A stretch of 60,802 nucleotides of DNA. It comes from Marinovum sp. Lineage in GTDB: Bacteria; Pseudomonadota; Alphaproteobacteria; Rhodobacterales; Rhodobacteraceae. A program made the position numbers and the translations under genes. Shown piece by piece: positions 46,994-56,682 of this stretch. Within the stretch, counting starts at the first letter, position 1, and every line of letters begins with the position of its first letter. The notes beneath the pieces were generated by a model. That model was not told where the DNA came from. It made no database searches and saw nothing but the letters and a program-made list of their open reading frames with translations. The stretch is taken from contig JAKVBH010000013.1 of NCBI GenBank assembly GCA_022447495.1, positions 99,173 through 159,974 on the forward strand, written 5' to 3'.

Positions 46994-48388
46994 ATGACGA
47001 CTAAGATTTCTGCCGATATCCCGCAAGCCCTTGCGGCGCTACATCAACTATTAGGCGAACGTTTGAGCCGCTCCAAGTACGATTTGGACGAACATGGCCG
47101 TTCTGAGAGCTATTTTCCCACAACGCCGCCTGATGCGGTGGCATATCCCGAAAATACGCAAGAGGTCGTCGAATTGGTCAAGATTTGTGCGGCCCATGGC
47201 TGTCCAGTGATTGGCTATGGAACGGGGACGTCCCTAGAGGGGCATGCGCTTGCGGTGCGCGGGGGGCTGGTCGTGGATTTCTCGCGGATGAGGGCGGTGC
47301 GTGATCTCCGTCTCGACGATATGGATGTCACGGTGGAACCTGGATTGACCCGAGAAGCGCTCAATTCTGAGCTGTGCGCCACGGGGTTGTTCTTTCCCGT
47401 CGATCCCGGCGCCAATGCTTCCTTGGGCGGCATGGCCATGACGCGGGCTTCTGGCACGACAGCAGTGCGGTATGGCACAATGCGCGACAATGTCATGGGC
47501 ATGGAAGTTGTCCTCAGTGACGGGCATGTGATCCAAACGGGGAGCCGCGCGCGCAAATCCTCCTCTGGTTATGATTTGACGGCGTTGATGGTGGGCTCCG
47601 AAGGGACATTGGGTCTTTGCACGGCGCTCACTCTCAAATTGCATGCACAACCCGAAGCCATCGCCGCTGGAGTGGCGGCGTTTGATAAGTTCGACGCGGC
47701 GGTGAGGGCCGTGCAGGACATCATTCAAATTGGTTTGCCCATGGCGCGGATTGAGTTCATCGATGAGGCGACGGTGCGCGCCGTGAACTCCTATTCGGGG
47801 GCATCTTTCCCGCACAAACCGCACTTGCTTGTGGAGTTCCACGGATCAGAGACCGCTGTTGCAGAACAGGCCCGCGAGTTTGGTGAGATTATTGCCGATC
47901 ATGGCGCGTTGGGGTTTGAGTGGTCGGCCCGCCCCGAGGATCGCACATCCCTTTGGGCCATAAGGCACACGGCGTATTGGGCAATCCTGGCTGAACGACC
48001 GGGGACACGTGCAGTGGTGACTGATGTTTGTGTGCCAATATCGAAACTCGCTCAAGCGGTGTCGGAAACTCAAGCAGAGTTGGCCGAATCGTTGCTCGCC
48101 GCGCCGATCTTGGGCCACGTCGGCGATGGAAATTTTCACGCGATTTTGCTCTTTGACCCCAATCAACCCGCGGAGCATGAGGAGGCGAAGCGCCTGTCCG
48201 ATTCCATGGTGCAACGCGCCCTGTCGCTGGGAGGCACTGCCACGGGCGAGCACGGCGTCGGCATGGGGAAGACAAATTTCATGCTGAATGAGCACGGAAA
48301 TGCTTGGTCGGTGATGGGCACACTTAAGATGGCACTTGATCCAATTGGCATCATGAACCCCGGCAAACTTGTACCACCGAGAAACTGA
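46994..48388 (+). CDS. FAD-linked D-lactate/2-hydroxyacid dehydrogenase
   Basis: This 464-residue flavoprotein belongs to the GlcD/D-lactate dehydrogenase (cytochrome) family that oxidises D-2-hydroxyacids to 2-oxo acids and passes electrons to the respiratory chain. The FAD PCMH domain shows GYGTGTSLEGHALAVRGG and PGANASLGGMAMTRASGTT. The C-terminal domain has the metal-site GHVGDGNFHAI and TGEHGVGMGK. The ATG at 46994 has a GGGGGGAAGAG just upstream, and the longer frame to 46922 is unlikely. The substrate (lactate versus 2-hydroxyglutarate or others) cannot be told from sequence. Confidence 0.88.
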   Translation: MTTKISADIPQALAALHQLLGERLSRSKYDLDEHGRSESYFPTTPPDAVAYPENTQEVVELVKICAAHGCPVIGYGTGTSLEGHALAVRGGLVVDFSRMRAVRDLRLDDMDVTVEPGLTREALNSELCATGLFFPVDPGANASLGGMAMTRASGTTAVRYGTMRDNVMGMEVVLSDGHVIQTGSRARKSSSGYDLTALMVGSEGTLGLCTALTLKLHAQPEAIAAGVAAFDKFDAAVRAVQDIIQIGLPMARIEFIDEATVRAVNSYSGASFPHKPHLLVEFHGSETAVAEQAREFGEIIADHGALGFEWSARPEDRTSLWAIRHTAYWAILAERPGTRAVVTDVCVPISKLAQAVSETQAELAESLLAAPILGHVGDGNFHAILLFDPNQPAEHEEAKRLSDSMVQRALSLGGTATGEHGVGMGKTNFMLNEHGNAWSVMGTLKMALDPIGIMNPGKLVPPRN

Positions 48389-48391
48389 GTT

Positions 48392-49378
48392 TCAGCCAAG
48401 CGACGTGCTGGCTGCACTTTCGGGAAGCTCTTCGTCGAAGCATCGCTGGTAGAACTCAGCGACGGTTTGACGTTCCAATTCGTCACATTTATTCAGGAAG
48501 CTGAGGCGGAAAGCATAGCCGACAGAGCGGAAGATCTCGGCGTTTTGGGCCCAAGCGATCACCGTCCTTGGCGACATAACAGTGGATAGGTCACCATTCA
48601 TAAAGGCCGTACGGGTGAGATCAGCAACAGTGACCATCTGTTTGATCGTTTTTCGTCCGGCAGCGGTGTTGTAGTTTGGCGTCTTTGCCAGAACGATTGC
48701 GGTTTCCGCGTCCACGGACAAATAGTTAAGCGTCGCAACAAGTGACCAACGGTCCATCTGACCTTGGTTGATCTGTTGAGTGCCATGGTAGAGGCCTGTT
48801 GTATCGCCCAAGCCCACGGTGTTTGCAGTCGCAAAAATGCGGAAATAGGGGTGTGGGTTGATCACTTGGTTTTGATCAAGAAGCGTGAGCTTTCCATCAA
48901 CTTCCAAAACCCGCTGAATCACAAACATCACGTCGGCACGACCAGCATCGTATTCATCAAATACGATCGCAGTAGGGTTGCGCAGCGCCCAAGGTAGGAT
49001 GCCTTCTTGGAACTCGGTTGTTTGCTTGCCGTCTTTGAGTTTGATCGCGTCTTTGCCGATCAAGTCAATCCGACTAATGTGGCTGTCGAGGTTCACACGC
49101 ACCGCAGGCCAGTTGAGCCGCGCAGCAACTTGTTCGATGTGCGTCGATTTACCTGTGCCGTGGTAGCCTTGGATCATCACGCGGCGATTGTGGCTAAACC
49201 CTGCCAAAATCGCCAGAGTAGTGTCGGGATCAAATTTATATGTCGTGTCCAAATCTGGGACGCGATCACTGCTATCGGCAAAGCCTTTGACTACCATATC
49301 GGTGTCGATGCCGAACACATCGCGCACCGAGATGTCTTCAGAGGGTTTTGCACTCATGTCGATGCTGCCGTCGGCCAT
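48392..49378 (-). CDS. cobS: Aerobic cobaltochelatase subunit CobS
   Basis: This 328-residue AAA+ ATPase powers cobalt insertion together with CobT and CobN. Walker A is [15 protein letters not shown], Walker B is [15 protein letters not shown], and the sensor region is [14 protein letters not shown]. The N-terminal part ([19 protein letters not shown]) is CobS-specific. It is convergent with the dehydrogenase gene, with three bases between their ends. Upstream on the same strand are two receiver proteins and a J-domain gene; the J-domain gene is a common cobS neighbour in this order. Confidence 0.95.
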   Translation of the reverse strand: MADGSIDMSAKPSEDISVRDVFGIDTDMVVKGFADSSDRVPDLDTTYKFDPDTTLAILAGFSHNRRVMIQGYHGTGKSTHIEQVAARLNWPAVRVNLDSHISRIDLIGKDAIKLKDGKQTTEFQEGILPWALRNPTAIVFDEYDAGRADVMFVIQRVLEVDGKLTLLDQNQVINPHPYFRIFATANTVGLGDTTGLYHGTQQINQGQMDRWSLVATLNYLSVDAETAIVLAKTPNYNTAAGRKTIKQMVTVADLTRTAFMNGDLSTVMSPRTVIAWAQNAEIFRSVGYAFRLSFLNKCDELERQTVAEFYQRCFDEELPESAASTSLG

Positions 49379-49466
49379 TTCTTTCCCTCAGTCAGGCTGC
49401 GATATCCGCTCGGGAATGCAATATATTGCGCGGTCATTCAAGGGAAAGGGCTTAGGTTTTTATTGC

Positions 49467-49841
49467 TCATGTAGCGTACTGCAAAATCGTTGAATCGAGT
49501 TGCGAAAGATCGACCGGTTTTGGAAGCACTTCGTCGATTCCTTGGGACCGCAAATACCCAACGTCGTGGTATTCAGAATCACCTGTCATAGCGATGATCG
49601 GAAGCTCTTTCATGTGCTTTGAAACCGAGCGTCTAATCTCTTACGATGCATCGATCCCCGTCTTGTCGGGCATGTGGATGTCCATCAATACTAGGTCAAA
49701 CGACTTTCTACTTTCGCGCAGCATGCTTAGGCAATCGTCCGCACTCGATGCGACTTCGCACCGGTACCCAAGAGTTTCGATAAATTCAGTCAATAAAAAC
49801 TGAGTAGTGACATCGTCTTCGACGACGAGAATTGACACCAT
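49467..49841 (-). pseudogene. Response regulator receiver protein with nonsense codon
   Basis: The sequence encodes a complete 124-residue CheY-like receiver if one TAA (codon 67, plus-strand 49641-49643) is read through. Before it: ILVVEDD with the acidic pocket and VLMDIHMP with phosphoacceptor Asp54. After it, in the same frame: ELPIIAMTGDSEYHD with the conserved Thr, and DEVLPKPVDL with the conserved Lys. The stop falls between beta-3 and alpha-3 and would delete half of the domain. No frameshift is present, so the lesion is a single-base change and probably recent. Confidence 0.8.
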
Positions 49842-50107
49842 TTCAGACGTCCCAATCCCCAAGCGTGCTCAAAAGCCCGAACATCATCCAATTTGCCCCA
49901 AAAATCAAGTTGCTGGAACATGTCATATGTGTTCCTGAGCGTGGGGTTCTCGTTGTGATTGTGCGTGCTTGCATGATTTCTATCATCCAAAACGGCACAG
50001 ACGTGGGAAAGTGGCTTATCGCCATAGCTTAGCCAATATTGTGCTGTGACAATGTTAAGATCAATTGTCTTCCCGAAAGTCGTGGACCGTTCTGATGCCT
50101 GCCTTCT
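49842..50107. other. Gap between the two receiver genes
   Basis: These 266 bases contain no open frame that I can support. No promoter elements are identified with confidence. Confidence 0.4.
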
Positions 50108-50506
50108 TTAGCAGATGACGGCCAATGATGGTTCGGTTTGGCCGTGCATCTCAACCTCTGCATAATCGACGATGGCCTGAGGATCTCGAGGTTCGACGGG
50201 TTTGCGTAGCGTCCAGTCCACCACAGGCGCGAATATAGACGTCTCGCCATTTGGAAAAATGCCAGACCCCGTGAGAAAGATCACACGTGAATTGGGGCAG
50301 GTTGCCCCGAAATAATCAATGATCGGAACTGATGTGCCGTCCGACAATTTGTAGTCGACAATCAGCAAGTCGAACTTTTGAGTTTTCAGAATTCGAAGAG
50401 CCTCGGCAGCTGAGCCAAATGCTGTGACACAATGGCCGAGGTCCACTAGGCAGGCCGTCACGAATTCGCGCATGACCAGATCGTCTTCAACCACCAGACA
50501 CTTCAT
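50108..50506 (-). CDS. Stand-alone response regulator receiver protein
   Basis: This 132-residue protein is a single CheY-like receiver domain with KCLVVEDDLVMRE, the phosphoacceptor Asp51 in LLIVDYKL, Thr in VIFLTGSG and Lys in LRKPVEP. There is no output domain. The start at 50506 is preferred over an ATG two codons upstream because AGGAG is only three bases from that first ATG but well spaced from the second. No histidine kinase is encoded nearby, so its partner is unknown. It lies next to the broken receiver gene; the two may be paralogues, though they are not close in sequence. Confidence 0.85.
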   Translation of the reverse strand: MKCLVVEDDLVMREFVTACLVDLGHCVTAFGSAAEALRILKTQKFDLLIVDYKLSDGTSVPIIDYFGATCPNSRVIFLTGSGIFPNGETSIFAPVVDWTLRKPVEPRDPQAIVDYAEVEMHGQTEPSLAVIC

Positions 50507-50579
50507 TGGCATCTCCTAGTTCTGCTGCGACCATCACCGTTCGGAGTTAATGAGAGGTAAATTCGCATCACAAACTAGG

Positions 50580-51209
50580 TTATTTTTCTCTAAAATTCCG
50601 GCTCTCTTTGATTTGGTCCCATGCCCAAACAACTTCTTGGAGTTGCTCCTCTTGGCTGCGGTCTCCGCCGTTCATGTCAGGGTGTAGAACTTTGATTAAC
50701 CCTTTGTAGCACTTGCGAATTTCAGCCTTCGTCATAGAGTCTTTTGCATCCAACAGCTCTAACGCACGACGTTCGGTTGGGGGCAAACGACGCCCGCCGC
50801 CATTGTTGCGCCCTGGGTTGCGCGTCGCCTTATCGCCCAAGACTTGATGTGCATCGTCAATACCCAGCCGCGCCCAAGCACGCGCTTCGGGATCGGAAAA
50901 CGTACGCGTCTCGCGCTCCCAAACTTTGTCCTTGGACATCTGGGCATTGAGCTCGGCCTCAGTCGTGCCGTTGAAGAAATTCCACTTGAGATTGTATTCC
51001 CGCACATGGTCTTTGCAGAACCAATAGAAGTCGTCCAAAACATCCGGAGCTTTCGGCGCGCGGAACACGCCCGGTTGATTACAGCCCTCGTAGTCGCACT
51101 TTCGCGTCGATGTCTCCGACGCGCCGGACATACCACGGCGGCCTTTGGGATTCTTCTTCTTTGCGGAGGAAACGGACATATCGAATCCGAATGGATCGGG
51201 TTTTGGCAT
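50580..51209 (-). CDS. J-domain protein with N-terminal Cys motif
   Basis: This 209-residue protein has a C-terminal J domain, with KAEIRKCYKGLIKVLHPDMN carrying the HPD motif that stimulates DnaK-type chaperones. The N-terminal half has a putative metal site (CDYEGCNQPGVFRAP, then FYWFCKDHVREYN: C-x4-C and C-x2-H). This architecture is common next to cobS/bolA in Rhodobacterales. The ATG at 51209 has an AAGGAGAG just upstream. It is divergent from bolA with 75 bases between. Confidence 0.88.
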   Translation of the reverse strand: MPKPDPFGFDMSVSSAKKKNPKGRRGMSGASETSTRKCDYEGCNQPGVFRAPKAPDVLDDFYWFCKDHVREYNLKWNFFNGTTEAELNAQMSKDKVWERETRTFSDPEARAWARLGIDDAHQVLGDKATRNPGRNNGGGRRLPPTERRALELLDAKDSMTKAEIRKCYKGLIKVLHPDMNGGDRSQEEQLQEVVWAWDQIKESRNFREK

Positions 51210-51284
51210 CGCTCTCTCCTTTTCGACTCGGGATGCAGAGTTTAACTTGTGGTTGCGGAGATTGAAGGGGCTGAGGCACAAAAA

Positions 51285-51548
51285 ATGGCAAAACGCGCAG
51301 AGTTGATCGAGCATGCCCTTCAACGGGCCTTTGCACCCGAACTTTTAGAAGTCGTCGACGAGAGCGAAGCGCATCGTGGGCATGCAGGCTTCCAAGACGG
51401 TGGGGAAAGCCACTTTCGGGTAAAAATCCGTTCGACTTATTTTTTTGGGCAATCTCGAATCGCGCGGCATCGGGCTGTGCATGCGGCATTGGGAACGGAA
51501 CTTGTGACCGCAATACACGCTTTGGCTCTGGACATCGACGTGCCTTAG
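51285..51548 (+). CDS. BolA family protein
   Basis: This 87-residue protein has the BolA fold: ELIEHALQRAFAPELLEVVD, ESEAHRGHAGF with the conserved His, ESHFRVKIRSTYF, and RIARHRAVHAALGTEL. BolA proteins partner with monothiol glutaredoxins in iron-sulfur trafficking. The ATG at 51285 fits the family N terminus; the frame is open to 51249. Its last four bases overlap the 3' end of the convergent DUF4177 gene. Confidence 0.9.
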   Translation: MAKRAELIEHALQRAFAPELLEVVDESEAHRGHAGFQDGGESHFRVKIRSTYFFGQSRIARHRAVHAALGTELVTAIHALALDIDVP

Positions 51549-51928
51549 GTGCGCGGCCAGTCCGGGGCCTGTTCTGAAACTTCGGGTTCTTCGGACGCTC
51601 CCATGTCTGTGGTGTCGGCGTTGGAAGCGGCGTCGTGGTCGAACAATGGTTCAGGCTCCGCTCCAATGTCCGCGGCAGCATCTTTATCGATGACCACTGA
51701 GCGACGAAAAACCAGCACGTTGCGAAATCCCGTCGTCGACCCGGTGAGGCCCTGGCGTTCTTCGCTTGGCAAGGTTTCTGCACGAACATATTCCCAGCCG
51801 TCGCTAGATTCCTGGTTCAAGGCTTCCTGTAATGCAGCGGCCAAGCGCATATTCGGGGTCTTGAGACCTTTTGCCTTGAGCCCTTTGGATGGGGCGGCAA
51901 TGACTTTGTATTCATATAGGTTCATCAT
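51545..51928 (-). CDS. DUF4177 domain protein
   Basis: This 127-residue protein has an N-terminal DUF4177-like domain: MNLYEYKVIAAPSKG, the helix RLAAALQEALNQES, then DGWEYVRAETLPSEERQG and FRNVLVFRRS. The C-terminal 40 residues are acidic and look disordered. No catalytic motif is seen and the function is unknown. It is convergent with bolA. Confidence 0.75.
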   Translation of the reverse strand: MMNLYEYKVIAAPSKGLKAKGLKTPNMRLAAALQEALNQESSDGWEYVRAETLPSEERQGLTGSTTGFRNVLVFRRSVVIDKDAAADIGAEPEPLFDHDAASNADTTDMGASEEPEVSEQAPDWPRT

Positions 51929-51979
51929 TCTCTATGACCACGGCGCAGCCACAAAGGCAAGCCATCTGACATTACCAGA

Positions 51980-53859
51980 CTAGTGCGAAATCGTGGTGTG
52001 GTCCTTGGCATGGCCGTGACTGGTTTTGTCCCAGAAAAACGGCTTGTAGAGTGCTTCCCACATAGCCTTGTACATCGCCACAACGCCGAGCGGGAAATAG
52101 AACATCAACGTTGGCACCCAAGGTATGAGCTTGCGATGTCGAGGGCTGGCAACGGCCGACATTCCGACAAATAGTCCAATCACTTCGCTCGCGATAAACG
52201 TGGTCACCACGCCTTGGAACCACCCGTCTGGGAGCGCCTCCAGGATGGGGTGCGGGATGCCGAATGGCACAACCCAAAAGGACCAGAGCACCGGGGCCAA
52301 TGCAAACTGGCTCAATGAGCCAAGGAAGAATACCTGGAAGCCTAGGAATCCACGCCAACCCAAATCTTTCAATAGCTCACGCGGCGATCGCATATGGGTG
52401 CGGTAGGTGACAAAGTAACCCTTTAGCCATCGTGAGCGTTGACGAATCCAAGGCCAAGTCCGGCAATTTGCCTCCTCAAGCGTGACTGTTGAGAGTATGT
52501 CGGTGCGATACCCTTTGCGCGCCAAGCGGATGCCAAGATCCGCATCTTCGGTTACATTATGGGCATCCCAACCGTTCAACTCATCCAACACTTCGCGTCT
52601 AAAGAAGACTGTTGTGCCGCCAAGCGGAATGGGGAATCCCATGCGCGCAAGCCCAGGGAGCAACACACGAAACCACGCGGCATATTCAATGGTGAAACAT
52701 CTCGCCAACCAGTTCATGGTCGGGTTGTAGAAATCCAATATCCCCTGAACACAGCCAACGCATTTCGGCGCGTCGCGGAAATGCGCAACGACGGTCTCGA
52801 TCTGATCTGGTGCGGGCGCGTCCTCAGCGTCATAGATGCCTACGATGTCACCTGTTGCAAAGCGTCGCGCATAGTTCATTGCGCGTGGTTTGGTGGTCAG
52901 CGAACCGGGGGGAACGATTACAATGCGCATCCATGGCGGCAAAACGATGTTGTCTAACTTCTCCTTGGTCTGTTGGTCCTCCGCTTCTAGGACCAACAAG
53001 ACTTCTAGCCGAGACTTCGCGTAGGCGAGTTTGGAGAGCCGTTCAACCAACGCACCCGCGATGTCCTTTTCTCGGAATAGCGGTACCAATAATGACACTT
53101 TGGGATGCGCATCTTCGAGTGGTCTGAACTTCGGCACGACCTGCGGCGTCATCAATTTGGCGATTAAAGCCATGAATTTCATGGCGGCCATAAGCATCAA
53201 TGACAAAATGACCCAAGCGCCGAGCGCGATAAAGAACGCCTCTGGCACGACAAATATCCCACAGGACAGAAACGCGACGCAAAGCGTAACGAGCGCCATG
53301 TGTTTTTTCGATGCGACCACATGCATCCCACGGCAACTCTCTTCCGACGGCAGGTCAATCTCGGCTTGAGTGGCCATTTGTGCTCCACACTGTGCCGCAA
53401 TGGCCCGTTCGATGTCGTCAGCCGTGGCCACGCCCATCAAGATGTCGCCCGCGTTGAATTCAATTTCTTCGGCAATTGATTTGAATTCGTCCGGTGCCGC
53501 TGTCGCGACAACCAATGTTTGGCCCAATCGCATCCAAGGCCAAACCCCATGCTCAAGACAGAACGCCAAATCCAGCGCCTCCGCGCAATCGGGATCAGGG
53601 GGGATTGGTCAATGCTTAACAGCATAGCGCCGAACCGTGCGGCTTCGGCGTCGAAGATTTGCCGTTTGGTTACCCAGCCCTCAGAGAGCAGCACTTGGCC
53701 CAGAGGTGCGCCGACTCTCTCTGAGATGCTCAGCGCTTCCATCAAAGTTTCGACCGACACAATGTCCTGCTCGATCAGAACACGGCCTAGAGGATAGTGG
53801 AAAAATGGTGATAACCGTGCAGTCTGCGGCGCTCGTAGGCGCAGTTGTGGGCTGCTCAT
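51980..53859 (-). pseudogene. Cellulose-synthase-like GT2 with MshEN N-domain, frameshifted
   Basis: Two overlapping frames (53859 to about 53600, then about 53600 to 51980) together encode a protein of about 626 residues. The N terminus has two 24-residue MshEN-type motifs, PLGRVLIEQDIVSVETL... and PLGQVLLSEGWVTKRQI..., separated by five residues (ERVGA); this domain binds cyclic di-GMP in known proteins. A GspE-N-like segment follows, then two membrane segments, then a processive GT2 domain with DAED, TEDADLG and QRSRW, and C-terminal membrane segments. A run of six C (plus-strand G at 53598-53603) needs a seventh to join the frames. It could be a real inactivation, a phase-variable switch or an assembly error. 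Confidence 0.8.
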
Positions 53860-53957
53860 CTCTGTATCCGTTCTGATCCGCAACGGGTCATTAACAAAAC
53901 ACAGTTAAATTGGCGTAAACACTTGTTTAACAGAATGTTACCAGGCGTTTTTAATTG

Positions 53958-55106
53958 TTAACTTTCCGCCATTGCCACGGCGAAATTTTCGAACAGATAA
54001 AAACTGTCCTGAGGGCCTGGGCTTGCTTCTGGGTGGTGCTGAACAGAGAAGACTTGGCGCGCATCTGAGGCGAGAGAGATTCCGCAATTCGATCCATCAA
54101 ACAATGATCGATGTGTTTCCACAACCCCGGTGGGAAGGCTCGCTGCATCAACGGCAAAGCCATGGTTCATCGACGTGATCTCAACCTTGCCGGTGCGAAT
54201 ATCTTTGACCGGGTGGTTCGCGCCATGGTGGCCATGGTTCATTTTGATCGTGCGAGCACCCAATGCCAGCGCGAGCATTTGGTGTCCAAGACAGATGCCA
54301 AAGATCGGCAGGTTTGTCTCATTTAGCAACTGCTTGATCATAGGCACAGCGTATTCGCCGGTCGCGGCGGGGTCGCCGGGCCCGTTTGACAGAAAAACAC
54401 CGTCTGGATTGTGTGTCAAAATGTCTTCTGCCGTTGCCGTGGCTGGGAGGACCATGACGTCGCACCCCGCAGATGCCAAACACCGCAGGATGTTGCGCTT
54501 TGCCCCATAGTCTACGGCGACGACTTTGTGTTTGGCATTGGTTTGTTTTTGATACCCCTCAGGCCAGGCCCAACGCATTTCGTCCCAGCGATAGCTTTGG
54601 GTGCAGGTGACATCTTTTGCGAGGTCTAGACCTTCCAGTCCGGGGAAGGCCCGCGCTGCGGCGACCATGGTTTCGATGTCGAACTGCCCGTCTTGGCGGT
54701 GTGCCAAAGCGACGTGTGGCGCGCCGAGTTGGCGGACGGAACGGGTCAATCGCCTAGTGTCGATACCACCGATCGCGATCCTATTGCGGGTTTGCAACCA
54801 ACTCGAGAGCGTTTGTGTCGTCCGCCAATTGGACGGCTCTGTGGGCATCCATTTTACGACCATGCCTTCGGCGACAGGTGTCGCATTCTCGTCATCGTCG
54901 GGGTTCACACCAACGTTTCCAATGTGGGGGAAGGTGAATGTCACAACCTGACCCGCGTAAGACGGATCCGTCATGATTTCTTGGTAGCCAGTCATTGCGG
55001 TGTTGAAGCACAACTCAGCGGTCGTTTGGCCCTCTGCGCCAAATCCGTGGCCGTAAAACACTGACCCATCCGTGAGTACAAGACATGCAGTTGGGTGCTC
55101 GGTCAT
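53958..55106 (-). CDS. carA: Carbamoyl-phosphate synthase small subunit
   Basis: This 382-residue glutaminase subunit supplies ammonia to CarB for carbamoyl phosphate, feeding arginine and pyrimidine synthesis. The N-terminal domain begins ACLVLTDGSVFYGHGFGAEG. The class I amidotransferase domain has LSNGPGDP, the nucleophile in FGICLGHQMLALALG and the His-Glu pair in FSVQHHPEASPGP. The ATG at 55106 matches the family start; the frame is open to 55175. It is divergent from the YqeY gene, a common arrangement in alphaproteobacteria. carB is not in the window. Confidence 0.96.
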   Translation of the reverse strand: MTEHPTACLVLTDGSVFYGHGFGAEGQTTAELCFNTAMTGYQEIMTDPSYAGQVVTFTFPHIGNVGVNPDDDENATPVAEGMVVKWMPTEPSNWRTTQTLSSWLQTRNRIAIGGIDTRRLTRSVRQLGAPHVALAHRQDGQFDIETMVAAARAFPGLEGLDLAKDVTCTQSYRWDEMRWAWPEGYQKQTNAKHKVVAVDYGAKRNILRCLASAGCDVMVLPATATAEDILTHNPDGVFLSNGPGDPAATGEYAVPMIKQLLNETNLPIFGICLGHQMLALALGARTIKMNHGHHGANHPVKDIRTGKVEITSMNHGFAVDAASLPTGVVETHRSLFDGSNCGISLASDARQVFSVQHHPEASPGPQDSFYLFENFAVAMAES

Positions 55107-55299
55107 AGCGCGACTCCGGGGATCAGCGATTTGGCAAATTGGCGGGACACTATGGGCCTGGGTCGGAGCAGTCAAGACTCAGAAAAATATGAATATCATT
55201 TAAAATCAAACGCTTAAAAAGATGCCTCGGATGTTGTCACGCCCCGGCCAAGCACATAGATTGCAGGGTCTAAATCAAACCCATGGGGATGGGATGCAA

Positions 55300-55767
55300 A
55301 TGGATCTAAAAACCAAGATCAATACAGGTTTGAAACAAGCGATGCGCGATAAAGATGCTGCGCGCTTGGCGACGCTGCGCCTCATTATGGCCGCCATCAA
55401 GGACCGTGAGATCGCGCTTCGTGGTGAAGGGCGGGACACAGGTCTTGAAGACGCCGAAATCACAGGCATTTTGGCCAAAATGGTCAAGCAACGGCAAGAA
55501 AGCGCGCGCACCTATGAAGAAGGTGGGCGTCTGGATCTTGCGGAGCGTGAGCTTAGCGAAATCAGTGTGATCGAGGAGTTCCTGCCGCGTCCGCTCGAGC
55601 AGACTGAAATCGACGCCGCAATTGCAAAAGCGATGGAAGATGTCGGTGCCGCGTCAATACGTGACATGGGAAAAGTGATGGGCGCGCTCAAGGCGTCCTA
55701 TGCAGGTCAGATGGACTTTGGCGCCGTTGGGCCAATGGTCAAAGACCGGCTCTGCGCAGGCGCCTAA
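55300..55767 (+). CDS. GatB/YqeY domain protein
   Basis: This 155-residue protein consists of the YqeY domain, similar to the C-terminal tail of the amidotransferase GatB. It starts MDLKTKINTGLKQAMRDKDA, with TLRLIMAAIKDREI, then KMVKQRQESARTYEEGGR, and ends with GKVMGALKASYAGQMD. The ATG at 55300 is preferred for spacing from the GGGGATGGG site; 55294 is two codons upstream. The role is unclear; it is thought to be tRNA-linked. It overlaps the convergent glycosyltransferase gene by four bases. Confidence 0.9.
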   Translation: MDLKTKINTGLKQAMRDKDAARLATLRLIMAAIKDREIALRGEGRDTGLEDAEITGILAKMVKQRQESARTYEEGGRLDLAERELSEISVIEEFLPRPLEQTEIDAAIAKAMEDVGAASIRDMGKVMGALKASYAGQMDFGAVGPMVKDRLCAGA

Positions 55768-56669
55768 ACTCTATAAATCTCTTCGACAAAGTTGCGCACT
55801 TCGGGATCTTTGATCTCGAAGCGCTTTACGAAGCGCGTTTTGAAACTGACGCGTCCCCTTCGTTCGCCGAAGTTTTCGCCGTGGTTTAAGAGGTACAGCG
55901 CCTGCGGGTCAGCCATCTTTGTGAGGTGCGTGCCCGAAAGGCTTGCCAAATAGGGGCCCATGCGATGTTCGTGCTGACTCATGTCATGCAGGAAACTCAT
56001 TTGCTCTTTTGACGAGGGCGCTGCTGGGTCAAATGGCAGGGCCAAACAAGATCCGCAAAGTTTCCAAAAGGCCTTGGCTCCGGGTTCGCGCAGACTTTGC
56101 GGGCGAGCGAGCGCTAGGCGTTTGTGTGCGGCGTCATAGACAAAGCCATGTGTGAGCAGGGCGCCAGACGGTGCGTTCAATAACTGCTCCACGAGCGTCG
56201 GCGCTGCTCGGTCGTCACCATCAAATGTCATAGCGAGGCCCGCGGAGGTCTCAGTTTTCGCCAGATATTCATAGAGCTTTTGCAGTTTACGCCATTTGTC
56301 ATTGCCCGGCGTCGGGTCATCAAAAGGCAAGTGAGAGATACGAATGTCTGCCGTTAGCGGTGGTTTCTCTTGGCAACAGACAATCGCCCGCCAGTTTTCG
56401 TTGGATTGAATGATCAGGCTGCGCAATGTGTAGGCCAAGAGCTCGGTCACTTTTCCCCAATTGCGCACGGACCCCGGGCCTACGAGCGGGATAAGGAAAG
56501 TGATATGGTCGGGGCGCGTCCACGTTTCGCCGCGGCGCGCATTGCGCAATCTCAGGGCCGCTGCTTCGGATGCGGCAAGGCCGGCGGCGTTTGGCCGCGC
56601 AAAACCAAGCCTGGTAATAGCCTTCAATCGAAGGCGTTTGAGTTTTGGTGTCGCGGGTATTTGGTCCAT
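55764..56669 (-). CDS. Putative glycosyltransferase (GT-A type)
   Basis: This 301-residue protein has the marks of a soluble GT-A transferase: a start strand ITFLIPLVGPGSVRNWGK, then LLAYTLRSLIIQSNENWRAI, and the metal-binding LAMTFDGDDRAAPTLVEQLL near residue 155. It resembles the putative rhamnosyltransferase group found in Rhodobacterales, but donor and acceptor are unknown. There is no membrane segment. It lies downstream of DUF2244 and ctaD on the same strand. Confidence 0.65.
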   Translation of the reverse strand: MDQIPATPKLKRLRLKAITRLGFARPNAAGLAASEAAALRLRNARRGETWTRPDHITFLIPLVGPGSVRNWGKVTELLAYTLRSLIIQSNENWRAIVCCQEKPPLTADIRISHLPFDDPTPGNDKWRKLQKLYEYLAKTETSAGLAMTFDGDDRAAPTLVEQLLNAPSGALLTHGFVYDAAHKRLALARPQSLREPGAKAFWKLCGSCLALPFDPAAPSSKEQMSFLHDMSQHEHRMGPYLASLSGTHLTKMADPQALYLLNHGENFGERRGRVSFKTRFVKRFEIKDPEVRNFVEEIYRV

Positions 56670-56682
56670 TGCATTCGGTCAG

